Shown here: positions 41,760-50,484 of the stretch, piece by piece
Numbering within the stretch: the first letter of the stretch is position 1
How the letters are laid out: each line of letters begins with the position of its first letter
Origin: SAR324 cluster bacterium
GTDB lineage: Bacteria > SAR324 > NAC60-12
Assembly (NCBI GenBank): GCA_028281495.1
Contig: JANQJU010000061.1
Coordinates: 1 to 64,000, forward strand
Length of the DNA: 64,000 bases
Reading direction: 5' to 3'
Notes under the pieces: model-generated
The model's input: the letters and a program-made list of their open reading frames with translations, nothing else
Told to the model about the DNA's origin: nothing
Databases searched by the model: none
Program-made: the position numbers and the translations under genes

Positions 41760-42584
41760 ATGGAATTTTGGATAATGCTGGGGATCGGTGTGGTGTTATG
41801 GCGTCTGTTGGCCCGTTGGCAATCCAGTGGGCATCCCCCCTTGCTGGAAGCGGTGGATCGGGTGGTGTTGTTTCCGTTCACGGCGGCTTGGTGGCTGATT
41901 CGTTTGCCTTGGCGCTTGGGTCGCTGGGTGTTTCGAGGCATTCGGGGTGGGGTGGTGCGTTTCGGGCAGTGGTTGCGGCAACACGGGTTGTATGTGGGGT
42001 TGCTGGTGCTGGAAGTGGGTATCTTTGCTCTCGATGCCACTTTGTTTCTGGTCTTCAATGCACTGCTTGCCGGTGGAATTGTTGCGGGGGGTTTGTTGTG
42101 GTTGCTTTGGCGGATGAGCAAGGTAGTGCTGGGCTTTGTGTTTCGGCATCGGGACTCCTTGGCCCAAGCCGGAGCCACGGGAGCTTCCTTGGTGGTGAAA
42201 CCGGCACGGGTGGTCAAGGATTCCTTGGGCCACAAACTGGAACGAGATCTTCATCTCATGCGCCAGGAGTTGTTTCAGGAGTTGGATCAGTTGATGGGGA
42301 ATCTGGAACCCTTGGTGACGAAGCAGTTGGTTCGTTTGCCGTGGAGTTCCGAGCAGTACCGCTTTCAGACGGAACATCGGCTGTTGTGTCAGCGTATCGC
42401 CGATCTGAAAGCCCAGTTGACTGCGGAAGACTGGGCGACGCTGGTGAACTCGCAGCTCAAGTATGCCGATTATGAGACTTCGGTTTGGTACCTGTACGCC
42501 CAGGCTCAAGGCTTGGAGCAACAACTGCTGAGCTTTTTGCAATCGCAGACGGCGGCTTCCTCTCCCCCCACACAGGAGGACTGA
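41760..42584 (+). CDS. Membrane protein of the TraD-like operon
   Basis: 274 residues. Hydrophobic helices around 1-15, 35-50, 75-95 and 98-118 are followed by an amphipathic C-terminal region with two coiled-coil parts. Family unknown. It overlaps the ATPase gene by one base (TGATG), suggesting that it anchors the ATPase, which has no membrane segment of its own. Confidence 0.6.
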   Translation: MEFWIMLGIGVVLWRLLARWQSSGHPPLLEAVDRVVLFPFTAAWWLIRLPWRLGRWVFRGIRGGVVRFGQWLRQHGLYVGLLVLEVGIFALDATLFLVFNALLAGGIVAGGLLWLLWRMSKVVLGFVFRHRDSLAQAGATGASLVVKPARVVKDSLGHKLERDLHLMRQELFQELDQLMGNLEPLVTKQLVRLPWSSEQYRFQTEHRLLCQRIADLKAQLTAEDWATLVNSQLKYADYETSVWYLYAQAQGLEQQLLSFLQSQTAASSPPTQED

Positions 42585-45223
42585 TGGAACTGTCGGTGGA
42601 ACTCAAAGGGGATTTGCATCGCTTGGCCGAGCAGTTGCGGCAGATCACAGGAGCCGGGTTAGCCCAACCCAAGCAACGGGCGGAACGTCAGCTTCAGCAG
42701 TTGCTGCGCGAAGTCGATGGCTGCTGGATACGTTCCTTGAGTCCGACCTTGCCCCGGCTGAGTCGGATGCGTTTGCAAGAGAAGTTGTTGGATTTGCGTT
42801 GTTTGGTGGAAGACTTGGAAACCCAGATCACGCAGTTGTTGGCCCAGCAGACATGGCACACCCAGTCCGAACAAACGGTGGATCAGGGGCAGACACGATG
42901 GCTTCAAATGTTGCAGCAGTTTGTACAGGACTGGGACCCTCTGGTGCAGGTTGTGGGCATGGTCCAGAGTGTGGTGGATGCGGAGCGTTTGCATCTGGCG
43001 ATTGCGGCGGATGGCAGTGTGTTGTCGATTCGCAACTCGGAACGCTTGGAGCATCTGCTGTGTGCGGGAGCCACGGGGGTGGGTAAGACTGCCGGGGTGT
43101 TGGAACCCTTGTTGTTGCAAGATGTGTTTGCCGGACGAGGTGGATTTAGCTGTGAACCGATGGGCGGTGCCAGCCGTAAACTCATGGCCTTGGTGGGCTG
43201 GGTGATGCGGGTACGGCAGCAGTTTCCCGTGATTCAAGTGACCTTGCAGCGGTTTTTTGAGCCGTTGGCGAGAACCTTGGCGCAAGGGTCTCCAAGGCTT
43301 CCGAGCGCGGCAGGGTGGTGGCACAAACTGTCGCTCTTGCGGGAACTGCAAACCGCATCGGTGGAGGCGGTGTTGCCGGAACTGAACGTCTGGTACCTGG
43401 ATTTGTCCAAAGACGGGCAGACGGCGACGCACCCACAGCCGTGGCGTTACAACCCCTTTCAGTTGGAACCCGGCGAGACCTTGGGGGAGGCGGTGTATGT
43501 GTTGTTGCGCACGGTGGAGCGGTTCACCGCCACGCCCTCCACCCAAACCCCCCGGATTCGGATCATCCTGCGGGCGTTGTTTGCTTACTGTATTGCCTAT
43601 GGACGGTCGCTCAAAGAATTGATGTCGGTGTTGGATCTGTTTCGGCGTTATGCCGGACAAGGCACCAAACATGCGCTGCCTTTGCCCGAGGGGTTTTTGG
43701 CCAAGCTGGAGGAGCATTCGGATGAAACCGCGCAGTTTGCCGCCCAGTATATCCGTCATGAGTTGCTGCGATTTAACAAGTCAGAGTTTGCCGGGATTAT
43801 CGAAGGGGTGATCAATCGCTGTTCCTTTTTGTTGGACAATGCCTTGGTCTCGCGTTTGATGGACACCCCGGAGACCACCTTGCCCTTGACGGAGTTGGTC
43901 AATCATCCCGGTCCCCGTCGTCCTTTTCTGGTGGCTTATGTGCCCGGTCATGAGGATGGGGGGGACTTTGCAGCGACCTACCTGTTGACCAAAATCGAAG
44001 CCATTGTCTTTCGGCGGCAGGAGGCTCAGAAGGCATTGTTTTTTGGGATGTATCTGGATGAGTTTGGTCGCTATGTGGATGAGACGATGGCCACCAATTT
44101 TTCTTCCATTCGGCAGATGGGGGGAGCCTATCACTGTTTTTTTCAGAATAGTGGGCAACTGAATCATTTGGATGACACGGGGTATGTGTTCTCCACGGTG
44201 CTCAATAACAGTGCCACCAAGGTCATCATGCGAACCACCGAAGATGCCGAGTTGTTTGCCAAACGCTGTTTTCAGGTGACGGGCATGAAAGCCAAGCTCA
44301 GTTACAGCACTTCTGTGGGGGTGAAGACGGCTTTAGCGGTTAATGCCTCACGGTCGACGAATACTTCGACCAGTACCACTGAAGGGCTGTCTTCTTCTTC
44401 GGCAGAGAATTGGTCGCAGACGGTGTCTAATACCGTGGCTGAAGGGTTGTCCCAAGGTCACAGTACGCAAACCTCTGAGAGTGTGACTCAAGGCACCTCG
44501 ACTTCGAAGTCGCAGGGGCAGTCTTTGTCTGAATCGCGGCCTCAGTATCGAGCGACGGCCTTGAATACCTCGGAGACGCGCGGACACTCTGGAGGACAGA
44601 CAGAGGGGCATTCCTCAGGGACAGGCCGGAGCAGTGGTTCCAGTGACAGTGTGACTTCCACTCGGTCGGAGAGTCAGTCCACTGGGAGCAGTACCGGGGG
44701 ATCGCTCAGTCAGGGGAGGAGTACGTCACAAGGGCAGAGTATGGGCCAGGGGCAAAGCACCGGGGAGTCATTTAGTGTGGGGGCCAGCCAATCCTGGGGC
44801 ATGACCTTGCAGTATTACTCCTTGCAGGAGGAGCAACTGTTTTTGGCCCAGCAGATCATGGCCTTGGCTCCGCGTGAAGCCTTTGTCGCTTTCCAGCAGT
44901 TGGCAGTCCATCATGCCACCACCTTTGACAGTCTGATTGTGAAACTGGCTGATCAGTTACGTCCCTTGAGTGGAGAGCGGTTTTATCCTTGGTTGTGGGA
45001 GTGGGAAGCCGGGATGCGGGCAGCCATGCGGTCCCTATTGGCGAGGGAAGCGGTGGCTGTGGTTGAGGAGGCGGTTCTTGAGAGGGTGGAACTGCCCGTT
45101 CACGAAATCCAACCCTCCGTAAGCCGTGTGGATTCCTCTATGGAAACTGGGGAACCGGAGGAGACGGCAACGGAGGGTTCCTTCGAAGAGGCTGGTTCTG
45201 ATGATGATTGGTTCAATGCTTAA
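42584..45223 (+). CDS. TraD/VirD4-like ATPase with Ser/Gln-rich region
   Basis: 879 residues. A coiled-coil N-terminus (about 1-120), Walker A GATGVGKT (about 162-169) and Walker B MYLDEFGRYVDE (about 488-499) place it with TraM-recognition/TraD-type DNA pumps. Residues about 590-740 are low-complexity Ser/Thr/Gly/Gln (SQGHSTQTSESVTQGTSTSK), after which a normal domain resumes. The start at 42584 has AGGAGGA and overlaps the upstream stop. It probably drives DNA transfer in a second, distinct mobile module. Confidence 0.85.
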   Translation: MELSVELKGDLHRLAEQLRQITGAGLAQPKQRAERQLQQLLREVDGCWIRSLSPTLPRLSRMRLQEKLLDLRCLVEDLETQITQLLAQQTWHTQSEQTVDQGQTRWLQMLQQFVQDWDPLVQVVGMVQSVVDAERLHLAIAADGSVLSIRNSERLEHLLCAGATGVGKTAGVLEPLLLQDVFAGRGGFSCEPMGGASRKLMALVGWVMRVRQQFPVIQVTLQRFFEPLARTLAQGSPRLPSAAGWWHKLSLLRELQTASVEAVLPELNVWYLDLSKDGQTATHPQPWRYNPFQLEPGETLGEAVYVLLRTVERFTATPSTQTPRIRIILRALFAYCIAYGRSLKELMSVLDLFRRYAGQGTKHALPLPEGFLAKLEEHSDETAQFAAQYIRHELLRFNKSEFAGIIEGVINRCSFLLDNALVSRLMDTPETTLPLTELVNHPGPRRPFLVAYVPGHEDGGDFAATYLLTKIEAIVFRRQEAQKALFFGMYLDEFGRYVDETMATNFSSIRQMGGAYHCFFQNSGQLNHLDDTGYVFSTVLNNSATKVIMRTTEDAELFAKRCFQVTGMKAKLSYSTSVGVKTALAVNASRSTNTSTSTTEGLSSSSAENWSQTVSNTVAEGLSQGHSTQTSESVTQGTSTSKSQGQSLSESRPQYRATALNTSETRGHSGGQTEGHSSGTGRSSGSSDSVTSTRSESQSTGSSTGGSLSQGRSTSQGQSMGQGQSTGESFSVGASQSWGMTLQYYSLQEEQLFLAQQIMALAPREAFVAFQQLAVHHATTFDSLIVKLADQLRPLSGERFYPWLWEWEAGMRAAMRSLLAREAVAVVEEAVLERVELPVHEIQPSVSRVDSSMETGEPEETATEGSFEEAGSDDDWFNA

Positions 45224-45247
45224 CCCTATTTTTGAGAGAGAAGACTT

Positions 45248-46219
45248 GTGAGTGAGACACTTCCAAATCGTCCGTCCAAGCGGCGGTATACTTCGCCGCG
45301 GCAGCGTGATCCCAATGCGTTTCGGTTTCGGTTGACCGAACGTGATCTGGAGATCCTCAGAGCGGTGAAAAAGTATCACTATTTGAATGTGAATTTGATT
45401 CATAAGTTGTTGTTTCCCCCGGAGACTTCCAAACAAGTCTGTTCCCGGCGGGTGAAGAAGCTGTATCATGCCGGGTATCTGAATCGGGTGTTGCCCTATC
45501 ATCAAGGTACGTCCGGGAGCGCGGCCTGTGCTTATTGTTTGGATCGTCAAGGCATCACCTTGTTGCAGGAACTCGGGGAAGACGTAAAGCTCTACAATCG
45601 GGCTTCCCAAAAGAATCCTTTGTTTTTGAATCATGCCATTGCGGTGTCCGAGTTTGGGATCATCATGGAGCAAGCTTTGGCTCAGCATCCTCAATTTTAT
45701 TTGCATCATATCGTGTTTGATTTTGAGGTGAAGACCCATCTGGATCAGGCCATTGGGTTGGATCGGTTCCGCTTATACTCTAAACTGGTCCATCCGCTCA
45801 CGAATCAGTCTTATGTCTGTTACCCGGATATCCTGTTGGTCATTCGACGACGGGGGGTGCCCCAGCATTCCGGTAAATTGATTTTAGTGGAGATTGATCG
45901 GGGGACGATGGGACCCGGTGCTTTGCGGGATAAGGTGATGGGGTACTCGCTGTATCATCAGCAAGGAGTGTTCAAGAAGTTTGGGAAATTCAGTAGTTTT
46001 CGGGTGTTGTTTCAGACGGCTAGTCCCAAACGGGTCGAAGCCTTGCGGCAAGCCTTCACGGATTTGCAGGATTGTGATCTGATTTGGGTGACGGATTTGG
46101 GGCAAGTCAGAGCACACGAAGCCGATATTTTGACCGCTCCGATTTGGCTCAATGCCGATTGGCGTACGATCTCGATTGTGAAACCGGATGGGGGCGACAA
46201 GGGTATATCTCGGTTGTAG
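45248..46219 (+). CDS. Replication-relaxation family protein
   Basis: 323 residues from a GTG. The N-terminal winged helix (RLTERDLEILRAVKKYHYLN, then TSKQVCSRRVKKLYHAGYLN) and the nuclease-like C-terminal half (YVCYPDILLVIRRRG, ILVEIDRGTM) match the replication-relaxation family, thought to work as relaxase-like or plasmid replication proteins. It is the last gene of the operon, 24 bases after the ATPase. With that ATPase it forms a relaxase-coupler pair. Confidence 0.75.
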   Translation: MSETLPNRPSKRRYTSPRQRDPNAFRFRLTERDLEILRAVKKYHYLNVNLIHKLLFPPETSKQVCSRRVKKLYHAGYLNRVLPYHQGTSGSAACAYCLDRQGITLLQELGEDVKLYNRASQKNPLFLNHAIAVSEFGIIMEQALAQHPQFYLHHIVFDFEVKTHLDQAIGLDRFRLYSKLVHPLTNQSYVCYPDILLVIRRRGVPQHSGKLILVEIDRGTMGPGALRDKVMGYSLYHQQGVFKKFGKFSSFRVLFQTASPKRVEALRQAFTDLQDCDLIWVTDLGQVRAHEADILTAPIWLNADWRTISIVKPDGGDKGISRL

Positions 46220-46265
46220 AGGGAGATGAATCAGGAATGGACCGGCCAGAAGTACGGTCTCATTT

Positions 46266-47594
46266 CTACGGCATTGGTTGTTTCGACGTTTCGTTTTCTC
46301 TCTTTTTCGCACTCCATGTGTTTTGCAGTTCCGCTTGAACCCTTCGGTACCTCTCTCGCTGCTTCCTCGATAAGTAAGACAATAAGTTGTCTTCGATTAC
46401 ATCAGGTCGTTCTCGTTTCTCGATCAATAGCACACCGGCTTCAATCATTGCTTGATGACGTTTTTGTTCATCACCGATTTCTTCGAAGTAGTCAGCCAGC
46501 CACCAAAGGCACATCCCCAAACAAGCTCCGATCAGAGGCAAATGCGCATAGCTGAGCCATGTGGCCTCTGCATCCCCAGCCATGCGAACCCCGAAAAATA
46601 TTCCACTCACCCCCCAAATACGCTGCGCGAATTTGCGGTAAAGTCGAACGTCTCTGGTTGCTTCTCGATGGTTTTTTTCTCGCTCAGTCACCATCCTTTG
46701 CTGAATCAAAGCACAGTCAACCTGATCGACGACCCAGCGCAGTCCTGAGCGAGCGTAGTGATCCTCCACCGCAGGTAGGGCATCTTCAATGGCCAAGATA
46801 CTCTTGCGGGCAATTTTACTGACATCCACCAATGTCATGGCCGTATCAACCCAAAACGGGTGATCCTTTCGAGATGGAAGCTTTTCGAAAAAATGCAGAG
46901 AACCATGAATCCATACCTCGCTCATATAAAGCACCCCCATGAGTAAGAGCAGATCCCACCAACCCAACCACAAACAACTCACTGTCGTTACTAGGAAACC
47001 CATCAAACCGACTAAAATGGTTTCGTAACCTTCGATTTCTTGGCGAAGTGTTCTGAACAAATTTTTAGACATCCTATTTACATACTTTCCTTGGACAAAC
47101 TGTCGCCATCTGGAATGTGGAGGATCATCAAAATCAGCATCCTCTTGAGCTTCGAGTTCATCGATTCGCGCCAAGTCTTCAAAAAAATAATCCAAATCCT
47201 CATCTGTATCCGTGTTGGTCGGAGGGGTCTTTACCGTCGTTTCCGCATAGTCACTGTGGGGTTCCAGAGTGGGCAAGAAGGTGGTGGTTTCTGCACCCGA
47301 AATCTGAATGTTTCCCCGTTCATATAAATCAATGACCGTCCGCAGAATCGTTATCTTTGCGGCATCTCTCACCGAAGCTGTCAGAGGAGGGTGGTTGTGA
47401 ATTTCATCTAAAAATTGATCTCCTTTTCGGTCTGACATCGAACTACGGACTAGTTCTTTTGTGGCTATAGGCGCATCCTTGAGCCCTCGTATTAGGGTTG
47501 TCCCCGAGATATGCTTTAACACAATTTCCATGTCCGTTTGGTCAATTAAGATGAGGTCATCAATTCCAAGCGGACTGACTGCTTTGCGTGACAT
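46266..47594 (-). CDS. FliG-MotA fusion protein (FliG C-terminal domain first)
   Basis: 442 residues. Residues about 8-100 (IDQTDMEIVLKHISGTTLIR, GLKDAP, SSMSDRKGDQFLDEIHNHPP) match the C-terminal domain of FliG, including the acidic pair of the torque helix. After an acidic linker comes a MotA-like part (about 175-420): two membrane helices, DVSKIARKSILAIEDALPAV, two further helices, and the MotA tail AMIEAGVLLIEKRERPDVIE. It is paralogous to 50474-51607, where the same domains occur in reverse order. No MotB or flagellar gene is nearby. Confidence 0.8.
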   Translation of the reverse strand: MSRKAVSPLGIDDLILIDQTDMEIVLKHISGTTLIRGLKDAPIATKELVRSSMSDRKGDQFLDEIHNHPPLTASVRDAAKITILRTVIDLYERGNIQISGAETTTFLPTLEPHSDYAETTVKTPPTNTDTDEDLDYFFEDLARIDELEAQEDADFDDPPHSRWRQFVQGKYVNRMSKNLFRTLRQEIEGYETILVGLMGFLVTTVSCLWLGWWDLLLLMGVLYMSEVWIHGSLHFFEKLPSRKDHPFWVDTAMTLVDVSKIARKSILAIEDALPAVEDHYARSGLRWVVDQVDCALIQQRMVTEREKNHREATRDVRLYRKFAQRIWGVSGIFFGVRMAGDAEATWLSYAHLPLIGACLGMCLWWLADYFEEIGDEQKRHQAMIEAGVLLIEKRERPDVIEDNLLSYLSRKQRERYRRVQAELQNTWSAKKRENETSKQPMP

Positions 47595-47771
47595 GGTTGA
47601 TCCTAGCCGAATGGCTTAACAATCTTGTCGTCTCCAATGACAACGTTGGTTTGAGATACTGTTGGCCTAGAGAGTCCAAGATTTTGAACAGTTCAATATC
47701 CATGTTAGAGGAGTGGCCGGGGATATCGAGCACCACCAACGACTTGGCCTGTACATTTTAGCCAAGGTTCC

Positions 47772-48293
47772 TTGATGGGTTGGTTGATCATAATCGGTGT
47801 CGGGATCGCCTGCTGTGCTGTGGGCTTTGGATGGGGAGCCTTCCATCGCTGGAGCAAATGGAGTCGTCGCCTGCTGCTGGTCTTCATCCTATCTGGATAT
47901 CTCTCGTATTCCGTCTATACCGCTATCTATCCGCTGGATTCCTTTTATGAATACGAATTTGAACGGATTTCACACCAAGATTTTCCGCGACAAGGACAGT
48001 TCTTGTTTAAGTGGGCGAATTACCCGGATATTCATGGGGACTATACTTCGTGTGCGCTGTTTACAGCTCCGGTTTCGGAGATGGAATCTCTGTTTGCCGA
48101 AGTTCCCCTATCCGAGAAATCCGTTGAGTTGCGAGTCAGCGGAGATTGTCTAGCTGGTTTTGAAACCAGCTATGGTCAAGAATTGGAGTTGTTCAAATTT
48201 GTGTCGGCTGTTGATCCAAGCAAAGGGAGGTATTCGGAATGGGGGCTGCTGAATGATCGCGAGACGGCTTTCTTCCATTACAGCAGTTGGTAA
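47772..48293 (+). CDS. Small membrane protein with extracytoplasmic domain
   Basis: 173 residues. Two membrane helices (about 3-20 and 32-52) are followed by a domain of about 120 residues with two Cys (YTSCALFTAP, GDCLAGF) that could form a disulfide outside the cytoplasm. Family unknown. It is the only plus-strand gene in the MotA-FliG cluster and faces the 46266-47594 gene divergently. Confidence 0.55.
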   Translation: MMGWLIIIGVGIACCAVGFGWGAFHRWSKWSRRLLLVFILSGYLSYSVYTAIYPLDSFYEYEFERISHQDFPRQGQFLFKWANYPDIHGDYTSCALFTAPVSEMESLFAEVPLSEKSVELRVSGDCLAGFETSYGQELELFKFVSAVDPSKGRYSEWGLLNDRETAFFHYSSW

Positions 48294-48570
48294 TTCTCTC
48301 GGAAATACGCGTAGGAACTCTAAAACCGTCAGCACTTTCTTCAAAATTCACTTCAAACGTTGGGTCGTTTCTTGTGATAACCTCAGGATGATGCCTCTCG
48401 TCAACTCGCATCCATTGCTTTCCTAACAATCTCCGGTTTGTTCCTTCGAAAATTGCCTCCTTTGAAATGTTATTGTTTGGGACCAATTTTTATGGACAAT
48501 GAGGCCAGTTGTTTTCGCCCCACCTGAAGTCATCTCAAGCGGCTCCCTAAGTTCCTTATTTGCTGTTGAA
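48294..48570. other. Spacer, possible gene remnant
   Basis: About 280 bases. On the minus strand from 48486 a frame with TTG start reads MVPNNNISKEAIFEGTNRRL and looks protein-like for about 65 residues before running antisense into the 47772-48293 gene. It may be a truncated gene. No clear regulatory signal seen. Confidence 0.3.
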
Positions 48571-49158
48571 TTAAAAACTCTCCATCATCTTATCGACTTT
48601 ATTGGTGTACTTTCCATTTGGATACCTTCGAAGATACTCTGGACCAAATACTTCGGGATTTTTTTTAACATTATTGAAGTAATACTCTTCTTGTAAATCC
48701 CTAATTTCTTCAGCATACCGACCCTCTGGGAACTGCGCTAAATACATTTCGTATCGAGCCAAAATCTTTTGTTTTCTTGCTCTTTCAAACAACAAATCTT
48801 CCTGATGATTTTTTGCTTTCAAAATGTAGATGCTATCTGGGTACTGGCCTATAAACCGGCTGATACTGTTGATTGTATTGGTTTGAATCGCCTCTTGTAG
48901 GTGGACATACTCTTCAATTTGTTTGATTTGTTTAATGTATTTCCCATTGGGGAACTTTTCATAATATCTTTTTACACTATCTAGCGTTTTTTGGTTTTCA
49001 ACCCATGTGTATAAAGATTCGTCTGTAATCATTCCTGTTTTGGCATCATACATGGTTACTTGTGCGGAGCAGGAGGCTAAAAACATGATAACGATCAATT
49101 GCCCCTTCATCACTTTATATAGAGTCAATCGGTTATCTTTTTTGGTTGTCATGAACAT
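48571..49158 (-). CDS. TPR-like lipoprotein
   Basis: 195 residues. A lipobox IMFLASCSA sits near residue 28-30; an alternative ATG (MKGQLIV) would give a normal short signal. Four repeats follow the pattern (Y/F)-P-x-(G/S)-x-Y-x-x-x-(I/A), for example KFPNGKYIKQI, QYPDSIYILKA, QFPEGRYAEEI and RYPNGKYTNKV, as in BamD/YbgF-type TPR lipoproteins. It probably works as a periplasmic scaffold for the membrane proteins of the same cluster. Confidence 0.7.
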   Translation of the reverse strand: MFMTTKKDNRLTLYKVMKGQLIVIMFLASCSAQVTMYDAKTGMITDESLYTWVENQKTLDSVKRYYEKFPNGKYIKQIKQIEEYVHLQEAIQTNTINSISRFIGQYPDSIYILKAKNHQEDLLFERARKQKILARYEMYLAQFPEGRYAEEIRDLQEEYYFNNVKKNPEVFGPEYLRRYPNGKYTNKVDKMMESF

Positions 49159-49360
49159 AATTTACCTTTTCAATTGTCACTGAATGACACCCCTCTTCAA
49201 TTCAAGCGTCGAGAAAACGTGGTTTGCGATCACAGCATTGCAGGTGACCTTTGGTGTGGGAGCTGCCTTTTTGTTTGATGGTTGAGCTGCGATGCTGGAA
49301 ATGAGAATTGTATCCGGCGACCATAAGGTGTTGGGTTCGGTTCGTAATAGTGAAATTATT

Positions 49361-49471
49361 TTAAGCTTGTTGGAAGGTGATGAACATGATTCCACCAACG
49401 AGACCTAGCAGCATAATCACCAACAGCCAATGGTGTTCGAAAAACTTCTTTAAAATCCACCGCTTTTTCAT
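49361..49471 (-). CDS. Small membrane protein (36 residues)
   Basis: MKKRWILKKFFEHHWLLVIM with a single membrane helix ending ITFQQA. It starts 6 bases after the GspG-like gene stop. The basic N-terminus sets an N-in topology. Too short for family assignment, but its position in the cluster supports it. Confidence 0.45.
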   Translation of the reverse strand: MKKRWILKKFFEHHWLLVIMLLGLVGGIMFITFQQA

Positions 49472-49477
49472 AGGCTC

Positions 49478-50032
49478 TCAGAGTTGACTGGCATAAATAT
49501 CGGCATCGTCTCCCTCTCCTCCTGGTTGTCCATCTTCACCTAAAGACCAAATTTCATAGGCGGTTCCATCACTGGAGTAGTGAATCTCATTTCCCCAGCC
49601 ATCTACCGGTAGACTCCCACGAACATAAGGCCCCTTCCAGGTATCCGGTACCGGTTCTACAGTTGGTAGGCTGCGTAAAGCCTCGAATCCTTGTTCCGTA
49701 GTGGGGTAGCTTTGAGTATTGAGGTGATACAACTCCAAAGCCTGTTCTAGACTACGAATGTTGGTTTGAGTGGTATCAACGGAAGCTGGTTCTAATGTTG
49801 GAAACCAAAACGCGAGGTGAAACAGGATAAAAACCGCTGCCAACAAACTGCCAACACATCGCATTAATATTTGAGGATTCTGTTGGTCCCAATCCCAAAT
49901 AGTCATGAAACCCAAAAGGATGACGGTCGGTAACCAAATGTGGTCGAACGGCATATTGAAAAAGAAAACCAGGAATATACTTCCCAAGAAACTATTGAAT
50001 CCATTCAAGATGAAAAGAGCTGCTTGTCTCAT
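49478..50032 (-). CDS. Polytopic membrane protein with GspG-like domain, copy 1
   Basis: 184 residues. Three membrane helices make up the first 80 residues, in place of the prepilin signal and methylated Phe of true GspG. The rest is a pseudopilin-like domain: TNIRSLEQALELYHLNTQSY, PTTEQGFEALR, GPYVRGSLPVDGWGNEI and the Ca-site-like GEDGQPGGEGDDADI. It therefore cannot be processed or assembled as a normal pseudopilin. It is paralogous to 53616-54173. The role is probably a sensor or binding domain held at the outer face of the membrane. Confidence 0.75.
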   Translation of the reverse strand: MRQAALFILNGFNSFLGSIFLVFFFNMPFDHIWLPTVILLGFMTIWDWDQQNPQILMRCVGSLLAAVFILFHLAFWFPTLEPASVDTTQTNIRSLEQALELYHLNTQSYPTTEQGFEALRSLPTVEPVPDTWKGPYVRGSLPVDGWGNEIHYSSDGTAYEIWSLGEDGQPGGEGDDADIYASQL

Positions 50033-50062
50033 CGCTGATAGGCATTGAGTGGAGAATATCTG

Positions 50063-50200
50063 CTAATGGGCTTGTGTAGTCTGTGACCGATAGTGACGAA
50101 GAAGTTTCATCGAGAGAGGTTTGAGGTAAGCACGTTTTTGTTTGGTATTGAGGTCCAGCAAATTGGGGTGAGGAGCGTCGATTTTTTTCTTTTTATCCAT
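50063..50200 (-). CDS. Small basic protein (45 residues)
   Basis: MDKKKKIDAPHPNLLDLNTK, then RAYLKPLSMKLLRHYRSQ. It is strongly basic and could bind nucleic acid or acidic lipid. It lies between the MotA-FliG fusion and GspG-like copy 1 on the same strand. No ribosome site stands out. Confidence 0.35.
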   Translation of the reverse strand: MDKKKKIDAPHPNLLDLNTKQKRAYLKPLSMKLLRHYRSQTTQAH

Positions 50201-50253
50201 CCGCTATTGTCAACTGAATTTGAGCTGGGATTTAAGGGCTAGCCAGAGCAGAT

Positions 50254-50484
50254 TCAGCCGATATATAGCTCGAATTGATTGGGTTCAATGCCTTTTGGCA
50301 TTTGGCTCAGCGGCGAAACTGAACTGTAACGAAACGCATATATCTCAGTTGTAGCAGGAGATATCTCACGAGTGGTAGGGGCAGATAAACCATGAGATAT
50401 ACGGTTTACTTGAAGCATTTGACATGGCAACTGGCTGAAGATCGACTCCCTCCAACCCGCTTTCTTTTTGCCATCAGGTGACAT
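50254..50484 (-). CDS. Possible small protein overlapping the MotA-FliG end
   Basis: 76 residues starting MSPDGKKKAGWRESIFSQLP. Its ATG overlaps the last 11 bases of the 50474-51607 gene, as in coupled genes, but the composition is unremarkable. Weak support. Confidence 0.25.
   Translation of the reverse strand: MSPDGKKKAGWRESIFSQLPCQMLQVNRISHGLSAPTTREISPATTEIYAFRYSSVSPLSQMPKGIEPNQFELYIG

Noticed and set aside
40610..45739. Long antisense reading frames across the 40-46 kb operon
   Set aside because: They are Arg/Pro/His-rich mirror frames of strongly coding plus-strand genes without motifs or ribosome sites.
48193..48486. Minus-strand protein-coding gene overlapping 47772-48293
   Set aside because: The first 65 residues look protein-like, but the frame then runs antisense through a better supported gene and starts with TTG; kept only as a possible remnant.
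49286..49410. FHA-like fragment on the plus strand (LEMRIVSGDHKVLGSVRNSE)
   Set aside because: The similarity to the start of FHA domains stops after about 38 residues at a stop codon, and the region is better explained by the minus-strand 36-residue membrane protein.
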